Shown: one piece after another, positions 1 through 7,256 of the stretch
Layout of the letters: each line of letters opens with the position of its first letter
Position numbering within the stretch: position 1 is the stretch's first letter
NCBI GenBank assembly: GCA_900543795.1
Contig: UQSH01000030.1
Span: 1-21,504 of the forward strand
DNA from: an uncultured Oscillospiraceae bacterium
Lineage (GTDB): Bacteria; Bacillota; Clostridia; Oscillospirales; Acutalibacteraceae
DNA length: 21,504 nt
Direction: 5' to 3'
Translations under genes and position numbers: made by a program
Notes under the pieces: model-generated
Seen by the model: only the letters and a program-made list of their open reading frames with translations
Databases searched by the model: none
What the model was told of the DNA's origin: nothing

Positions 1-16
1 GAAGCGCTCTTTTTTA

Positions 17-748
17 CTATAATATTTGATTTCTAAATTGTTTTGGAGTTTTACCGAATTCTTTTTTGAAGCAAGATATGAAATAACTTTCCGAACAGAA
101 GCCGAGATAATATGCGATATCCGAAACGGAATAGTTTTCTTTTAGCATTTCCTTTGATGCTTGCAGCCTTTGGGATCTAATATATTTTGATAGATTGATT
201 CCCATATTTTTCTTAAATAAATATGATAAATAGTCCTCTGATAATCCACACTCTTTAGCCAATGTAACAACATCTAATTTTTCGTGAAGATGTGTATTGA
301 TATAATGCAAGCATTTTCTTATTGTTTGAGGATAGGCGCTATTCTCTCTGCTCTCGGCAACCATATCGGTTAGAGTAATGCTTTTTTGAATGACAAAATC
401 GACTATATCATCGGTATTTGTCATTTTGTCAATGTTAGTAATGCAATTATCAGCATAATTGTAGGCTGTTGTTTCGTCAAGTCCTCCTTGAATTGCCGAA
501 CGGGTAATAAGTGTAAACAATGACACAGCCCAATATTTTATTTGTCTTAAACTGTCATTTGACATTTTTCCAATATTTATACCACTGTCAATCAAGCTAT
601 TAATCATAAGCTTAACATCGGTACGACTGCCTTTCTTAATGCTCGATAAAAAAGCCGTCTCCAACTCATAAGAGGTATGAATAATGCCATTTTCTCTTTC
701 ATCAAAAATACGGCTTTCATCAAGTATGTTAATTTTGTATTTGCTCAT
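17..748 (-). CDS. AraC family transcriptional regulator
   Basis: The C-terminal ~100 residues form a standard AraC/XylS double helix-turn-helix (HTH_18): first helix pair around TLAKECGLSEDYLSYLFKK, second around VSDIAYYLGFCSESYFISCF, closing with the family-typical FGKTPKQFR. The first ~140 residues lack a cupin or receiver domain and instead resemble the helical region that precedes the HTH in many Firmicutes AraC proteins (YELETAFLSSIKKG ... SLFTLITRSAIQGGL). I chose the ATG at 748 over the one at 760 because GGTGATT lies directly upstream of it and the upstream residues (MVIR) are mostly that ribosome binding site. It is divergent from the kinase pair, so control of that pair and of itself is a reasonable inference. 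The effector is unknown. Confidence 0.9.
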   Translation of the reverse strand: MSKYKINILDESRIFDERENGIIHTSYELETAFLSSIKKGSRTDVKLMINSLIDSGINIGKMSNDSLRQIKYWAVSLFTLITRSAIQGGLDETTAYNYADNCITNIDKMTNTDDIVDFVIQKSITLTDMVAESRENSAYPQTIRKCLHYINTHLHEKLDVVTLAKECGLSEDYLSYLFKKNMGINLSKYIRSQRLQASKEMLKENYSVSDIAYYLGFCSESYFISCFKKEFGKTPKQFRNQIL

Positions 749-756
749 TCTAATCA

Positions 757-778
757 CCATATTAAAAATACCATATTA
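757..778. repeat. Direct repeat CCATATTA x2 in the divergent promoter region
   Basis: CCATATTA occurs at 757-764 and again at 771-778, 14 bp apart, just upstream of the regulator start. AraC proteins often bind direct repeats, so this is a candidate autoregulatory operator. The sequence is short and AT-rich, so chance is possible. Confidence 0.3.
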
Positions 779-830
779 TTTCCAATTTTTCAACGGAATT
801 ATTATATAAATACAAGAAATATTATATATT

Positions 831-867
831 TTAACCTTGCATATGGATATGATGATATTGTAACAAT
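831..867 (+). promoter_or_regulatory. Candidate promoter and operator for the kinase pair
   Basis: TTAACC (831-836) and GATATT (854-859) are separated by 17 bp, each matching 4 of 6 sigma-A consensus positions. An 11-bp palindrome ATTGTAACAAT (857-867) overlaps the -10 end, and the ribosome binding site GAGGTGATT follows before the ATG at 880. The rest of the 131-bp intergenic region is AT-rich and I see no better promoter. Weak boxes would fit an activator-dependent promoter under the divergent AraC protein, which is inference. Confidence 0.35.
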
Positions 868-879
868 CGAGGTGATTTT

Positions 880-1869
880 ATGATTAGCAGAACAAAACCG
901 GAATTGACAAAGGCACAGGTGCAGGATATGTTTGATTCTGCCTGTCTCGGCAAGGTCGTATCCTTTGATAAGCTCGGCGACGGAGAATATAATGCCGTTT
1001 ATGATGTTGTAACAGATATGGGTAATTATGTTTTAAAGGTTTCTCCGCTTGATAAAACAGGAATACTGACCTATGAGCAGGATATGATGCGAGGAGAGGT
1101 TTTTTGGTATGCACAAATCAGAACGCATACAAATGTTAAGGTGCCTTATGTTTATTACAAGGATTTTTCTCATACCGTTTTTTCGTCCGATTATTTTATA
1201 ATGGAAAGAATGGATGGCGAACAATTGAACAATGCCAATTTAACTGATGATGAAAAGCTTTGGTGCAAGGAAGAAATTGCAAGAATTATTGCAAAATTTC
1301 ACAAGGTGCAAAACAACAAATTCGGTTATATTCAAAATCAGCTTTATGATAATTGGTATCTCGCATTGCGGAGTATGACGCTCAACCTAATTCACGATAC
1401 CGAAAGAGCAGGTAAAAAAACAAAACGAGGCGAAAGGCTGCTCAAATATATAGATGAGTACAAGGATATATTAGAAGCCGTCCCCTGCTCAATGGTGAAT
1501 TTGGATATGTGGTACGGCAACATTCTTTGTGTAAGAAATAAAAACAAATTAGAATTAATTGTTATTGATCCTGAACGAACTGTATGGGGCGATGCGATTT
1601 TTGACTTTGTAAACCTTGAATTTGAAAAAATGCTGAATAAAAAAACTACCTCATTAAATGCGTATAATGAGGTAGCAAAAATCAAGGTTAATTGCACAAA
1701 GGAAGAAATGATTAGATTTGCTTTTGCATTAGGATATTTGGCGTTAATTCAAGAGGCAGAAAAGTATTACCGATACACACCCCGCCATTTTGGTTGGTGG
1801 CGAAATGTTGCTTCCTGTAAATTTTTATACTCAAACGCATTTAGAATATTAAAGCATGGAACAAATTAA
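880..1869 (+). CDS. Aminoglycoside phosphotransferase (APH)-fold kinase, first of a pair
   Basis: This 329-residue protein has the APH/choline kinase fold signature: an N-lobe glycine loop LGDGEYNAVY (~32-41), ATP-site Lys53 (VLKVSP), a hinge FIMERMDGEQL, a catalytic segment VNLDMWYGN (~206-214) and a metal-binding IDPER (Asp230). In the catalytic loop the usual HGD is NLD, so the histidine is replaced by Asn207, while Asp209 and Asn214 are kept. It starts at an ATG behind GAGGTGATT. It overlaps the next gene by 14 bp, and the two share the unusual segment KFGxIQNxxYxNW, so they are diverged paralogs that are probably translationally coupled. The substrate cannot be told: antibiotic resistance, small-metabolite or sugar kinase are all possible. 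Confidence 0.82.
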   Translation: MISRTKPELTKAQVQDMFDSACLGKVVSFDKLGDGEYNAVYDVVTDMGNYVLKVSPLDKTGILTYEQDMMRGEVFWYAQIRTHTNVKVPYVYYKDFSHTVFSSDYFIMERMDGEQLNNANLTDDEKLWCKEEIARIIAKFHKVQNNKFGYIQNQLYDNWYLALRSMTLNLIHDTERAGKKTKRGERLLKYIDEYKDILEAVPCSMVNLDMWYGNILCVRNKNKLELIVIDPERTVWGDAIFDFVNLEFEKMLNKKTTSLNAYNEVAKIKVNCTKEEMIRFAFALGYLALIQEAEKYYRYTPRHFGWWRNVASCKFLYSNAFRILKHGTN

Positions 1870-2815
1870 AACTAATTCTATCACTGTTGACGAAGCAAAA
1901 GAATATACAGTTTTTGTTGCAAAAAAAGAGCTTTGCTGCAATGTCAACAAGGCTCGGTATCTTGGTGGTGGCTCATTTGGATATGTCTACAAGGTTGATA
2001 TTGATATACCGCCTTATACTATTGTAATGAAGGCTTGCAGATGTAATAATATGTGTGAACGAGAAGCGTTTGAATTAAAAACACTGTCAGAAGATAGTAT
2101 AATTCATATACCAGAGGTGTATTTTGTATATTTGAAGGATGATATAACACCGATTGATTTTATCTGTTTGGAATATGTTAGCGGTAAAAACTGTTTTACG
2201 GATTTTTCAAAATTGTTTTTATCAAAAGCAAGGAAGCGTAAATTTGCTGATAAGGTTACATCAGCAATGTATACTTGGCATTCTAAAACTAACGATAAGT
2301 TTGGACCAATTCAAAACCCAACCTATAATAACTGGCTTGATTATTATAAGCCGTTTGCATTTGATATTTTGCGAACGGCTAGGAAAATGGTTAAAGGCGG
2401 CCAATTAGAACCGTATTTTTTAAGAACAATGGAGCGTGCTTGGAACAATTTTGATTTTATTTTTATTGAAAAGGTCGAGCGAGCCGGTTTAATCCACGGT
2501 GATCTTAATGTAATGAATATAATGGCAGATTCCCGGCTTAATCCTGTTGCAATAATTGATCCGTTTGAAAGCAAATGGGCAGATGCCGAATTTGATTTAT
2601 TCCAATTAAAAAACTTAACCGGAAACGCCTTTGGACTTTATAAAATGTATAAATCAAAATATCCAACATCTAAGAATTGTGATTTAAAGGTTGCTTTTTA
2701 CGCAATGTATCACGAAATATATTGTTATATTCGTTCCGGCAGAAGAACGAAATTTAATCATTTGCGATGTTTATTACAACTAAAAAAAGAATTGAAAAAA
2801 GCGAATCTCTATTAG
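1856..2815 (+). CDS. APH-fold kinase, second of a pair
   Basis: A 319-residue APH-family kinase with a more canonical active site than its neighbour: glycine loop LGGGSFGYVY (~36-45), Lys59 (VMKACR), hinge CLEYVSG, catalytic loop HGDLNVMN (His214, Asp216, Asn221) and metal site IIDPF (Asp235). The ATG lies inside the 3' end of the upstream kinase gene in another frame (14-bp overlap), pointing to coupled translation and perhaps a heteromeric pair. Shared KFGPIQNPTYNNW supports an old tandem duplication. Transcription ends at the terminator starting 18 bp after the stop. No substrate can be assigned. Confidence 0.82.
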   Translation: MEQIKTNSITVDEAKEYTVFVAKKELCCNVNKARYLGGGSFGYVYKVDIDIPPYTIVMKACRCNNMCEREAFELKTLSEDSIIHIPEVYFVYLKDDITPIDFICLEYVSGKNCFTDFSKLFLSKARKRKFADKVTSAMYTWHSKTNDKFGPIQNPTYNNWLDYYKPFAFDILRTARKMVKGGQLEPYFLRTMERAWNNFDFIFIEKVERAGLIHGDLNVMNIMADSRLNPVAIIDPFESKWADAEFDLFQLKNLTGNAFGLYKMYKSKYPTSKNCDLKVAFYAMYHEIYCYIRSGRRTKFNHLRCLLQLKKELKKANLY

Positions 2816-2832
2816 CATATTTGTTATCTTAT

Positions 2833-2870
2833 AAAAAAGAACTGACGGTTTTATCCATCAGTTCTTTTTT
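2833..2870. terminator. Bidirectional rho-independent terminator
   Basis: AAAAAAGAACTGA (2833-2845) is perfectly complementary to TCAGTTCTTTTTT (2858-2870), with a 12-nt loop. Both strands have a T-run after the stem, so it can end the kinase transcript on plus and the tRNA-Thr transcript on minus. Its right edge touches the encoded CCA of the tRNA. Confidence 0.9.
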
Positions 2871-2945
2871 GGAGCTGGTGATCAGACTTGAACTGACGAC
2901 CTATTGATTACGAATCAATTGCGCTACCAACTGCGCCACACCAGC
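2870..2945 (-). tRNA. tRNA-Thr (anticodon CGT)
   Basis: On the minus strand a full cloverleaf is readable: acceptor GCTGGTG with CACCAGC, D-arm GCGC...GCGC with AGTTGGTA loop, anticodon stem ATTGA/TCAAT around loop TTCGTAA (anticodon CGT, reads ACG), a T-arm with TTCAAGT loop, discriminator T and an encoded CCA at 2872-2870. A strong promoter lies 65 bp upstream and the terminator begins immediately after CCA. Confidence 0.96.
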
Positions 2946-2960
2946 AATTATTTTATTTTC

Positions 2961-2989
2961 AGCGTCTGCGCTTGTGCGGACGCTTTTTT
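2961..2989 (+). terminator. Hairpin with T-run on plus; leader hairpin of tRNA-Thr on minus
   Basis: AGCGTC (2961-2966) pairs with GACGCT (2979-2984); wobble and Watson-Crick pairs extend it to about 10 bp with a CTTG loop. TTTTT follows only on the plus strand, so it looks like a terminator for plus-strand transcription coming past the tRNA, a back-up to the terminator at 2833-2870. On the minus strand it lies between the tRNA promoter and the tRNA, so it would be part of the precursor leader. Confidence 0.6.
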
Positions 2990-3010
2990 GATTTGTTTGT
3001 TTGCTTAAAA

Positions 3011-3039
3011 ATTATACAATAAAATGCGGGCGAGGTCAA
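3011..3039 (-). promoter_or_regulatory. Sigma-A promoter of tRNA-Thr
   Basis: On the minus strand TTGACC (3039-3034) and a perfect TATAAT (3016-3011) are separated by exactly 17 bp. The -35 box starts 3 bp after the cinA/pncC stop, so the tRNA has its own promoter at the very end of the translation operon, with read-through from the operon also possible. Confidence 0.88.
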
Positions 3040-3042
3040 GAG

Positions 3043-3558
3043 TTAATTGAGGAGTTCGTATAATTTTGAATAAACAAAATCAACGCTTGCTCTTCTGACA
3101 TTATTTCTGCCGATTGCGCCAAACTGCATTGTATAGGTTTTAACAATGCCGTTAATTGAAAAGCCGAAGCACACCATACCAATAGGCTTATTTGCCGTTG
3201 CTCCCGTTGGCCCTGCTATTCCCGTTATGCCGACTCCCACGCTGCTTTTTGCCTTATTTGCAACGCCTGATGCCATTTCCGACGCAACCTGCTCTGACAC
3301 CACGCCGTATTTATCTATACTTTCCTGCTTTACGCCGAGGAGCTTAACCTTTGCTTCGTTTGCATAGGTTACAAAGGACTCATCAAGAACATTTGAAACG
3401 CTTGTTACTCCCACAAGCTCTCCGCAGCACAGGCCTCCTGTGCAGCTTTCCGCAAAGGAAATCTTCATTTTTCTTTCAATTAATATATCAACTACCTTGC
3501 ACACGGTGTTATCAGAGCCGTATTCGCCCTTTGAATCGGGTGCTTTTTCGTTATTCAT
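3043..3558 (-). CDS. pncC: CinA C-terminal-type nicotinamide-nucleotide amidohydrolase
   Basis: This is a stand-alone CinA-C domain (~170 residues) without the N-terminal MoaB-like half of full CinA. Family motifs are clear: FAESCTGG near the N-terminus carries the nucleophile, followed by GVTSVSNVLDESFVTYAN, KYGVVSEQVASEMA and the glycine-rich GITGIAGPTGA. Family members hydrolyse NMN to nicotinic acid mononucleotide and ammonia in pyridine nucleotide salvage. The ATG at 3558 is preferred; a GTG at 3567 is also in frame but leaves no room for a ribosome binding site. It lies 64 bp downstream of the HAD gene and is the last protein gene before tRNA-Thr. Confidence 0.88.
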   Translation of the reverse strand: MNNEKAPDSKGEYGSDNTVCKVVDILIERKMKISFAESCTGGLCCGELVGVTSVSNVLDESFVTYANEAKVKLLGVKQESIDKYGVVSEQVASEMASGVANKAKSSVGVGITGIAGPTGATANKPIGMVCFGFSINGIVKTYTMQFGAIGRNNVRRASVDFVYSKLYELLN

Positions 3559-3622
3559 TAAAGCCACTCTTTTCTTAAAAAATGATTAAAGAACAAATAT
3601 ATTTTTTGCCCGCTGTTATAAA

Positions 3623-4285
3623 TTAAACATATTTTATTACATCGTAAATATTATCAACAACGGGAACATCGCTTCGCAAATCCTTATCCTTGAACCAGCC
3701 CCAATTCATACGCACGGCCTTCATTCCTGCGCCAAGCGCTCCCTCGATATCGTTAACGGGGTGGTCGCCTACATAAAGGCATTCCTCTGCTTTCAGTCCG
3801 AGCTTATCGGCGGTATATATAAATATTGCCGCATCGGGCTTATGAATATTTATATCTCCGCTTACAACAGCTATGTCGCAATAAGGAAGCAAGCCGCTGT
3901 TATCAAGCTTTGTATGCTGTAAAACAGACGGACCGTTTGTTATTACTCCTGTTTTTATACCTTTTGCACGAAGCTCCTTTAAAAGCGGAACGGTTTCGTT
4001 AAAGATAACATTAAATGTGCCGAATTTAGTGTCATAATGCTCTGCAAGCATTTGCGCAGACGGGGCATTTTCCCACTGCCACATATCTATTAGCTGCTGA
4101 TACCATTTTGTTCTTACAACATAACCGCCGTTTCCCGTTTTAACCATATCATTTATTCTTTTTTGCTTTTCTTCCTTTGAAATCTGCGGAAGAAATTCAT
4201 CCATAAACGCATCGGCATATTTATCAAAGGCGGCAGTTCTGTCCTGCAAGGTTTCGTCAAAATCAAATAATACTGCTTTTATCAT
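3623..4285 (-). CDS. HAD-superfamily subfamily IA phosphatase
   Basis: A 220-residue haloacid dehalogenase hydrolase. Motif I FDFDETL supplies nucleophile Asp8 and acid/base Asp10, motif II is VITNGP, and motif IV is VGDHPVNDIEGA. A helical cap lies between motif I and motif II, as in YjjG/YigB-like enzymes. The start codon lies inside ribF (23-bp overlap), so translation is probably coupled to that of riboflavin kinase/FAD synthetase. Some HAD enzymes of this type remove phosphate from FMN or from the riboflavin precursor, so a flavin-linked substrate is a reasonable guess from context, but the sequence alone does not show it. Confidence 0.88.
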   Translation of the reverse strand: MIKAVLFDFDETLQDRTAAFDKYADAFMDEFLPQISKEEKQKRINDMVKTGNGGYVVRTKWYQQLIDMWQWENAPSAQMLAEHYDTKFGTFNVIFNETVPLLKELRAKGIKTGVITNGPSVLQHTKLDNSGLLPYCDIAVVSGDINIHKPDAAIFIYTADKLGLKAEECLYVGDHPVNDIEGALGAGMKAVRMNWGWFKDKDLRSDVPVVDNIYDVIKYV

Positions 4286-5078
4286 AATTCAACTGCTCTT
4301 TTAGTTCGTTTACATCCTTAAAGGTTTTTTCACCGCGCAGATAATCAACAAGCTCAACCGTTACGGTTTTGCCGTACAAATCCCCGTCATAATCAAAAAT
4401 ATGCGTTTCGGAAAGCGGCTCATCAACCTGCCAAGACGGTCTTTTGCCGATATTCGTGAAAGCCTTATATGATTTTCCGTTTATCAGCACTCTGCTTTCA
4501 TAGACGCCGAAATGAGGAATGATAATCCCCTTCGGCAAATGCTGATTAATAGTGGGATATCCGATTGTTCTGCCCCGTTTATCGCCGTCTATAACCACGC
4601 TTTCATAGGTGAAATTATAGCCGAGCATTTCATTAGCGGCTTTTATTCTGCCCTCGCTGACGGCTTTTCTGATTCGTGTTGAGCTTATGGGCAAGCCCTC
4701 ATAATCCTGTGCTTCAAGAATACGCACCCAAACATCCTGCTCTTCAAGATATTTTCTCATATCAAGAGCAGACCACGAGGCGTTTTTTCCGAAGCGGAAA
4801 TTAAAGCCGCACAAAATCATTCCCGCTCCGAATTTATCAAGAAGAATTTTTTCAATAAACTCCTCGCCGGAAAGATTTTTTATTTCTTCGAAATCGGCAA
4901 AAACCGCATTTGGATATCGCCGTTCAAAAATGCTTTTTTGAAGAAGCGAAAAGCGGTTATGAACGCAATATATAATTGCATTATCGGCACCGGTTACAAC
5001 TGTTTTATGGGCAAGATGCATACCGTCAAAATCGCCGAGCGCAACTGCCGTTCTTTTTTTATTGTTTGTTTCAGTCAT
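4263..5078 (-). CDS. ribF: Bifunctional riboflavin kinase / FAD synthetase
   Basis: The N-terminal half is the FMN adenylyltransferase domain (LGDFDGMHLAH, then CGFNFRFGKNASW and ISSTRIRKAV). The C-terminal half is riboflavin kinase (GDKRGRTIGYPTIN, GVYESRV, NIGKRPS, DYLRGEKTF). It makes FMN and then FAD from riboflavin and ATP. The nucleotide motif reads MHLAH where most homologs have VHxGH, a mild deviation. At ~271 residues it is somewhat short for the family. The ATG at 5078 lies 4 bp after the truB stop; a TTG at 5093 is also in frame. Neither has a convincing Shine-Dalgarno, so re-initiation after truB is likely. Confidence 0.95.
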   Translation of the reverse strand: MTETNNKKRTAVALGDFDGMHLAHKTVVTGADNAIIYCVHNRFSLLQKSIFERRYPNAVFADFEEIKNLSGEEFIEKILLDKFGAGMILCGFNFRFGKNASWSALDMRKYLEEQDVWVRILEAQDYEGLPISSTRIRKAVSEGRIKAANEMLGYNFTYESVVIDGDKRGRTIGYPTINQHLPKGIIIPHFGVYESRVLINGKSYKAFTNIGKRPSWQVDEPLSETHIFDYDGDLYGKTVTVELVDYLRGEKTFKDVNELKEQLNYDKSSII

Positions 5079-5082
5079 AAAT

Positions 5083-5973
5083 CTATTTTTCAATAAATAA
5101 TTTTTTCACACGCAGCTCGCCGCCGTCTGCCTCTCCCAAGCCGAGAAAATCATTTTCGGGAGAATAAACACGGTAAAGGCGTCCCTGCTGAGTTTCATAT
5201 TTTATTCTGCCTAAATCAAGCGCACCGCCGTTTTTGAAGCGTATGCCTTGTGCACAGGTTACGGCAATTGCGCCGTAAAGCGAAAGTGCCTTATCAACGG
5301 GAATAATCAAATCATCAAAGGAAGCATTTTCTTCCTTTCTTTTGAAAATTTCATCAAGAGAAACGCATTTTTCAATGGGAAATCCGCATGCAAGCGTTCT
5401 GCAAAGCTTTGTCATAACCGCTCCGCAGCCGAGCCTTTTGCCTATATCGTCAATAAGCGTGCGCACATAGGTTCCCTTGGAGCACAAAACCTCAATTGAA
5501 TATTCAACATCGTTTATCTGCTCAACGCATATTCTTTTGATTTCAACCTCTCTGCCTTGCCGCTCAACCTCTATTCCCTGCCGAGCAAGCTCATAAAGCC
5601 GTTTACCGCCTACGGAAACAGCGGAATACATCGGCGGAGTTTGCATTATTTTACCCAAAAAGCTCTCTGCCGCCCTTGAAACCGCCTTATAATCGGCGTT
5701 TACGCTGTTTTTTTCTATAATATTTCCCGTAATATCAAGAGTGTCTGTTACCGTTCCGAGCATAAATTCAGCCCTATATTCCTTATCGCTTTCGGGAAGA
5801 AAATCAAGAAATTTTGTTGCACCGCCGAGAAGCACGGGGAGAACGCCCGTTGCCATTGGATCAAGTGTTCCTGCGTGGCCGCACTTTTTTTCTCCCGTTG
5901 CATATCTAACCCTTGAACAAACGCCGAAGGAGGTTATATCCGACGGCTTATTTATGCAAATAATACCCGTCAT
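5083..5973 (-). CDS. truB: tRNA pseudouridine(55) synthase TruB
   Basis: The catalytic signature GHAGTLDPMATGVLPV holds Asp38, the conserved nucleophile of TruB. Further family motifs are TPPMYSAVSVGGKRLYELAR and CSKGTYVRTLIDDIG. A C-terminal PUA-like segment follows (residues ~230-296). It converts U55 to pseudouridine in the T-loop of tRNAs. The start overlaps the nrnA stop by 4 bp (ATGA), which indicates translational coupling. Length (296) is normal for the family. Confidence 0.97.
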   Translation of the reverse strand: MTGIICINKPSDITSFGVCSRVRYATGEKKCGHAGTLDPMATGVLPVLLGGATKFLDFLPESDKEYRAEFMLGTVTDTLDITGNIIEKNSVNADYKAVSRAAESFLGKIMQTPPMYSAVSVGGKRLYELARQGIEVERQGREVEIKRICVEQINDVEYSIEVLCSKGTYVRTLIDDIGKRLGCGAVMTKLCRTLACGFPIEKCVSLDEIFKRKEENASFDDLIIPVDKALSLYGAIAVTCAQGIRFKNGGALDLGRIKYETQQGRLYRVYSPENDFLGLGEADGGELRVKKLFIEK

Positions 5974-6914
5974 TTAAGAATTTCTCCGCACTTTTCAACA
6001 AGAAGCCTTTTGGCTGCTTCAACATCACAATCGAGCCTGCACGCCGCTGCTTGAAGATGGCCGCCGCCCCCGAAAGCGCCGGCAAGCTCTGCAGCATTAA
6101 CGCTTTCAAAGGTTCTTATGGACGCCTTGCAGGTTTTATCCTTTTTTTCTCTTATTGTGATACCGATTTCAACGCCCTCAATCTGCCTTGTGAGAGGTGC
6201 GAGAGCCTCTGTTTCCTGCTCGTTTGAGCCTGTTTTTTCATACATTTCCTGCGTTACGGTTATAATTGCAACTCTGCCCGAATAATAAAATTCAAGTCCG
6301 TCAAGCGCAAGCCTTTCAAGATAAGCATAGGTTTTTGTTTTTGTTTCAAACATTATGCGATTTATTCTTCCGTTTTGCGCTCCCATATCAATAAGATTTG
6401 CGGCAATTCTGAAGGTTTCGGAATTTGTTGAAGCATATCTAAAGCAGCCTGTGTCGGTTGAAATTCCCGTAAACAGACAATTTGCAATGCCTTCATCAAT
6501 TTGAACGCCGAGCTCAAGAACAACCTTATAAATTATCTCGCAAGCGGCCGGAACATCGCAAAGCAGAGTTTTTTCTGCATAATCCGTATTGGTTGAATGA
6601 TGGTCTATACAAAGATTGATTTTTCCCTTGAACTCATCCTGGAGAGGGCCGAGAAGATTTTCTGTTGCAACATCAACGGCAACAATAAACTCCTCTTTAA
6701 ATTCGGGAAAATCAACCCCCTCATACAGATAACCGTATTTTGCGGGGATTTCATCAGCATTAATAACCCTTGCCTTTTTTCCGAGCTTAAGCAGGGCAAG
6801 GCAAAGGCCAAAGCCCGAGCCGAGAGTATCTCCGTCCGGATGGGCGTGAGTAAGGATAAGAATATTATCCTGCTGTGAAAGAAGCCCTGCACATTCTTTA
6901 ATATCAATTTTCAT
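5970..6914 (-). CDS. nrnA: DHH-family bifunctional oligoribonuclease / PAP phosphatase (NrnA-like)
   Basis: A 314-residue DHH/DHHA1 phosphoesterase. The metal motifs are THAHPDGDTLGSG (Asp27, Asp29), the DHH motif IDHHSTNTDY (Asp104-His106) and the DHHA1 motif GGGGHLQAAAC near the C-terminus. NrnA homologs degrade nanoRNAs and dephosphorylate 3'-phosphoadenosine-5'-phosphate. AAAGGA precedes the ATG, which lies inside the 3' end of rbfA (11-bp overlap). Placement between rbfA and truB is a recurrent arrangement in Firmicutes. Confidence 0.93.
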   Translation of the reverse strand: MKIDIKECAGLLSQQDNILILTHAHPDGDTLGSGFGLCLALLKLGKKARVINADEIPAKYGYLYEGVDFPEFKEEFIVAVDVATENLLGPLQDEFKGKINLCIDHHSTNTDYAEKTLLCDVPAACEIIYKVVLELGVQIDEGIANCLFTGISTDTGCFRYASTNSETFRIAANLIDMGAQNGRINRIMFETKTKTYAYLERLALDGLEFYYSGRVAIITVTQEMYEKTGSNEQETEALAPLTRQIEGVEIGITIREKKDKTCKASIRTFESVNAAELAGAFGGGGHLQAAACRLDCDVEAAKRLLVEKCGEILK

Positions 6915-7254
6915 TTGAAGTATCCTTTAATTTTTCAAATATCTCCATACCCTTTTCGATGGAATCATCTGCAATAAATGTTAGTTCCGGGGCCTTTCTT
7001 AAATGGAGATTATTTCCGAGCGCACGGCGGATATAGCCCTGTGCAGAGGTTAAGCCCTTGCAGGCGTCCTTTGCCGTTGCCAATCCGTCCATTGCGCTGA
7101 CATAAACCTTAGCATAGCTTAAATCGTTTGATACCGTTACATTAACAACAGTAAGCATTTTTCCTGCAACACGGGGGTCTTTAAGCTCCCTCATCAGAGA
7201 AATAATTTCACGCTTAATGTCCTCAGAAATTCTGTCTATACGAAAACCTGCCAT
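6904..7254 (-). CDS. rbfA: 30S ribosome-binding factor RbfA
   Basis: A 116-residue protein with the RbfA single KH-like fold. Recognisable segments are RIDRISEDIKREI near the N-terminus, LKDPRVAGKMLTVVNVTVSNDLSYAKVYVS in the middle, and LRKAPELTFIADDSIEKGMEI near the end. It acts in late 30S subunit maturation and binds near helix 1 of 16S rRNA. Only 2 bp separate it from infB upstream, and it overlaps nrnA by 11 bp. Confidence 0.96.
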   Translation of the reverse strand: MAGFRIDRISEDIKREIISLMRELKDPRVAGKMLTVVNVTVSNDLSYAKVYVSAMDGLATAKDACKGLTSAQGYIRRALGNNLHLRKAPELTFIADDSIEKGMEIFEKLKDTSNEN

Positions 7255-7256
7255 AA

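Noticed and set aside
880..2815. Kinase pair as a toxin-antitoxin or phage defence module
   Set aside because: Both proteins are complete APH-fold kinases with no small antitoxin-like partner, nuclease or membrane effector nearby; nothing in the sequence supports defence.
5970..6914. DHH phosphoesterase between rbfA and truB as an unusual insertion into the ribosome operon
   Set aside because: This arrangement is known from many Firmicutes and other bacteria, so it is ordinary.
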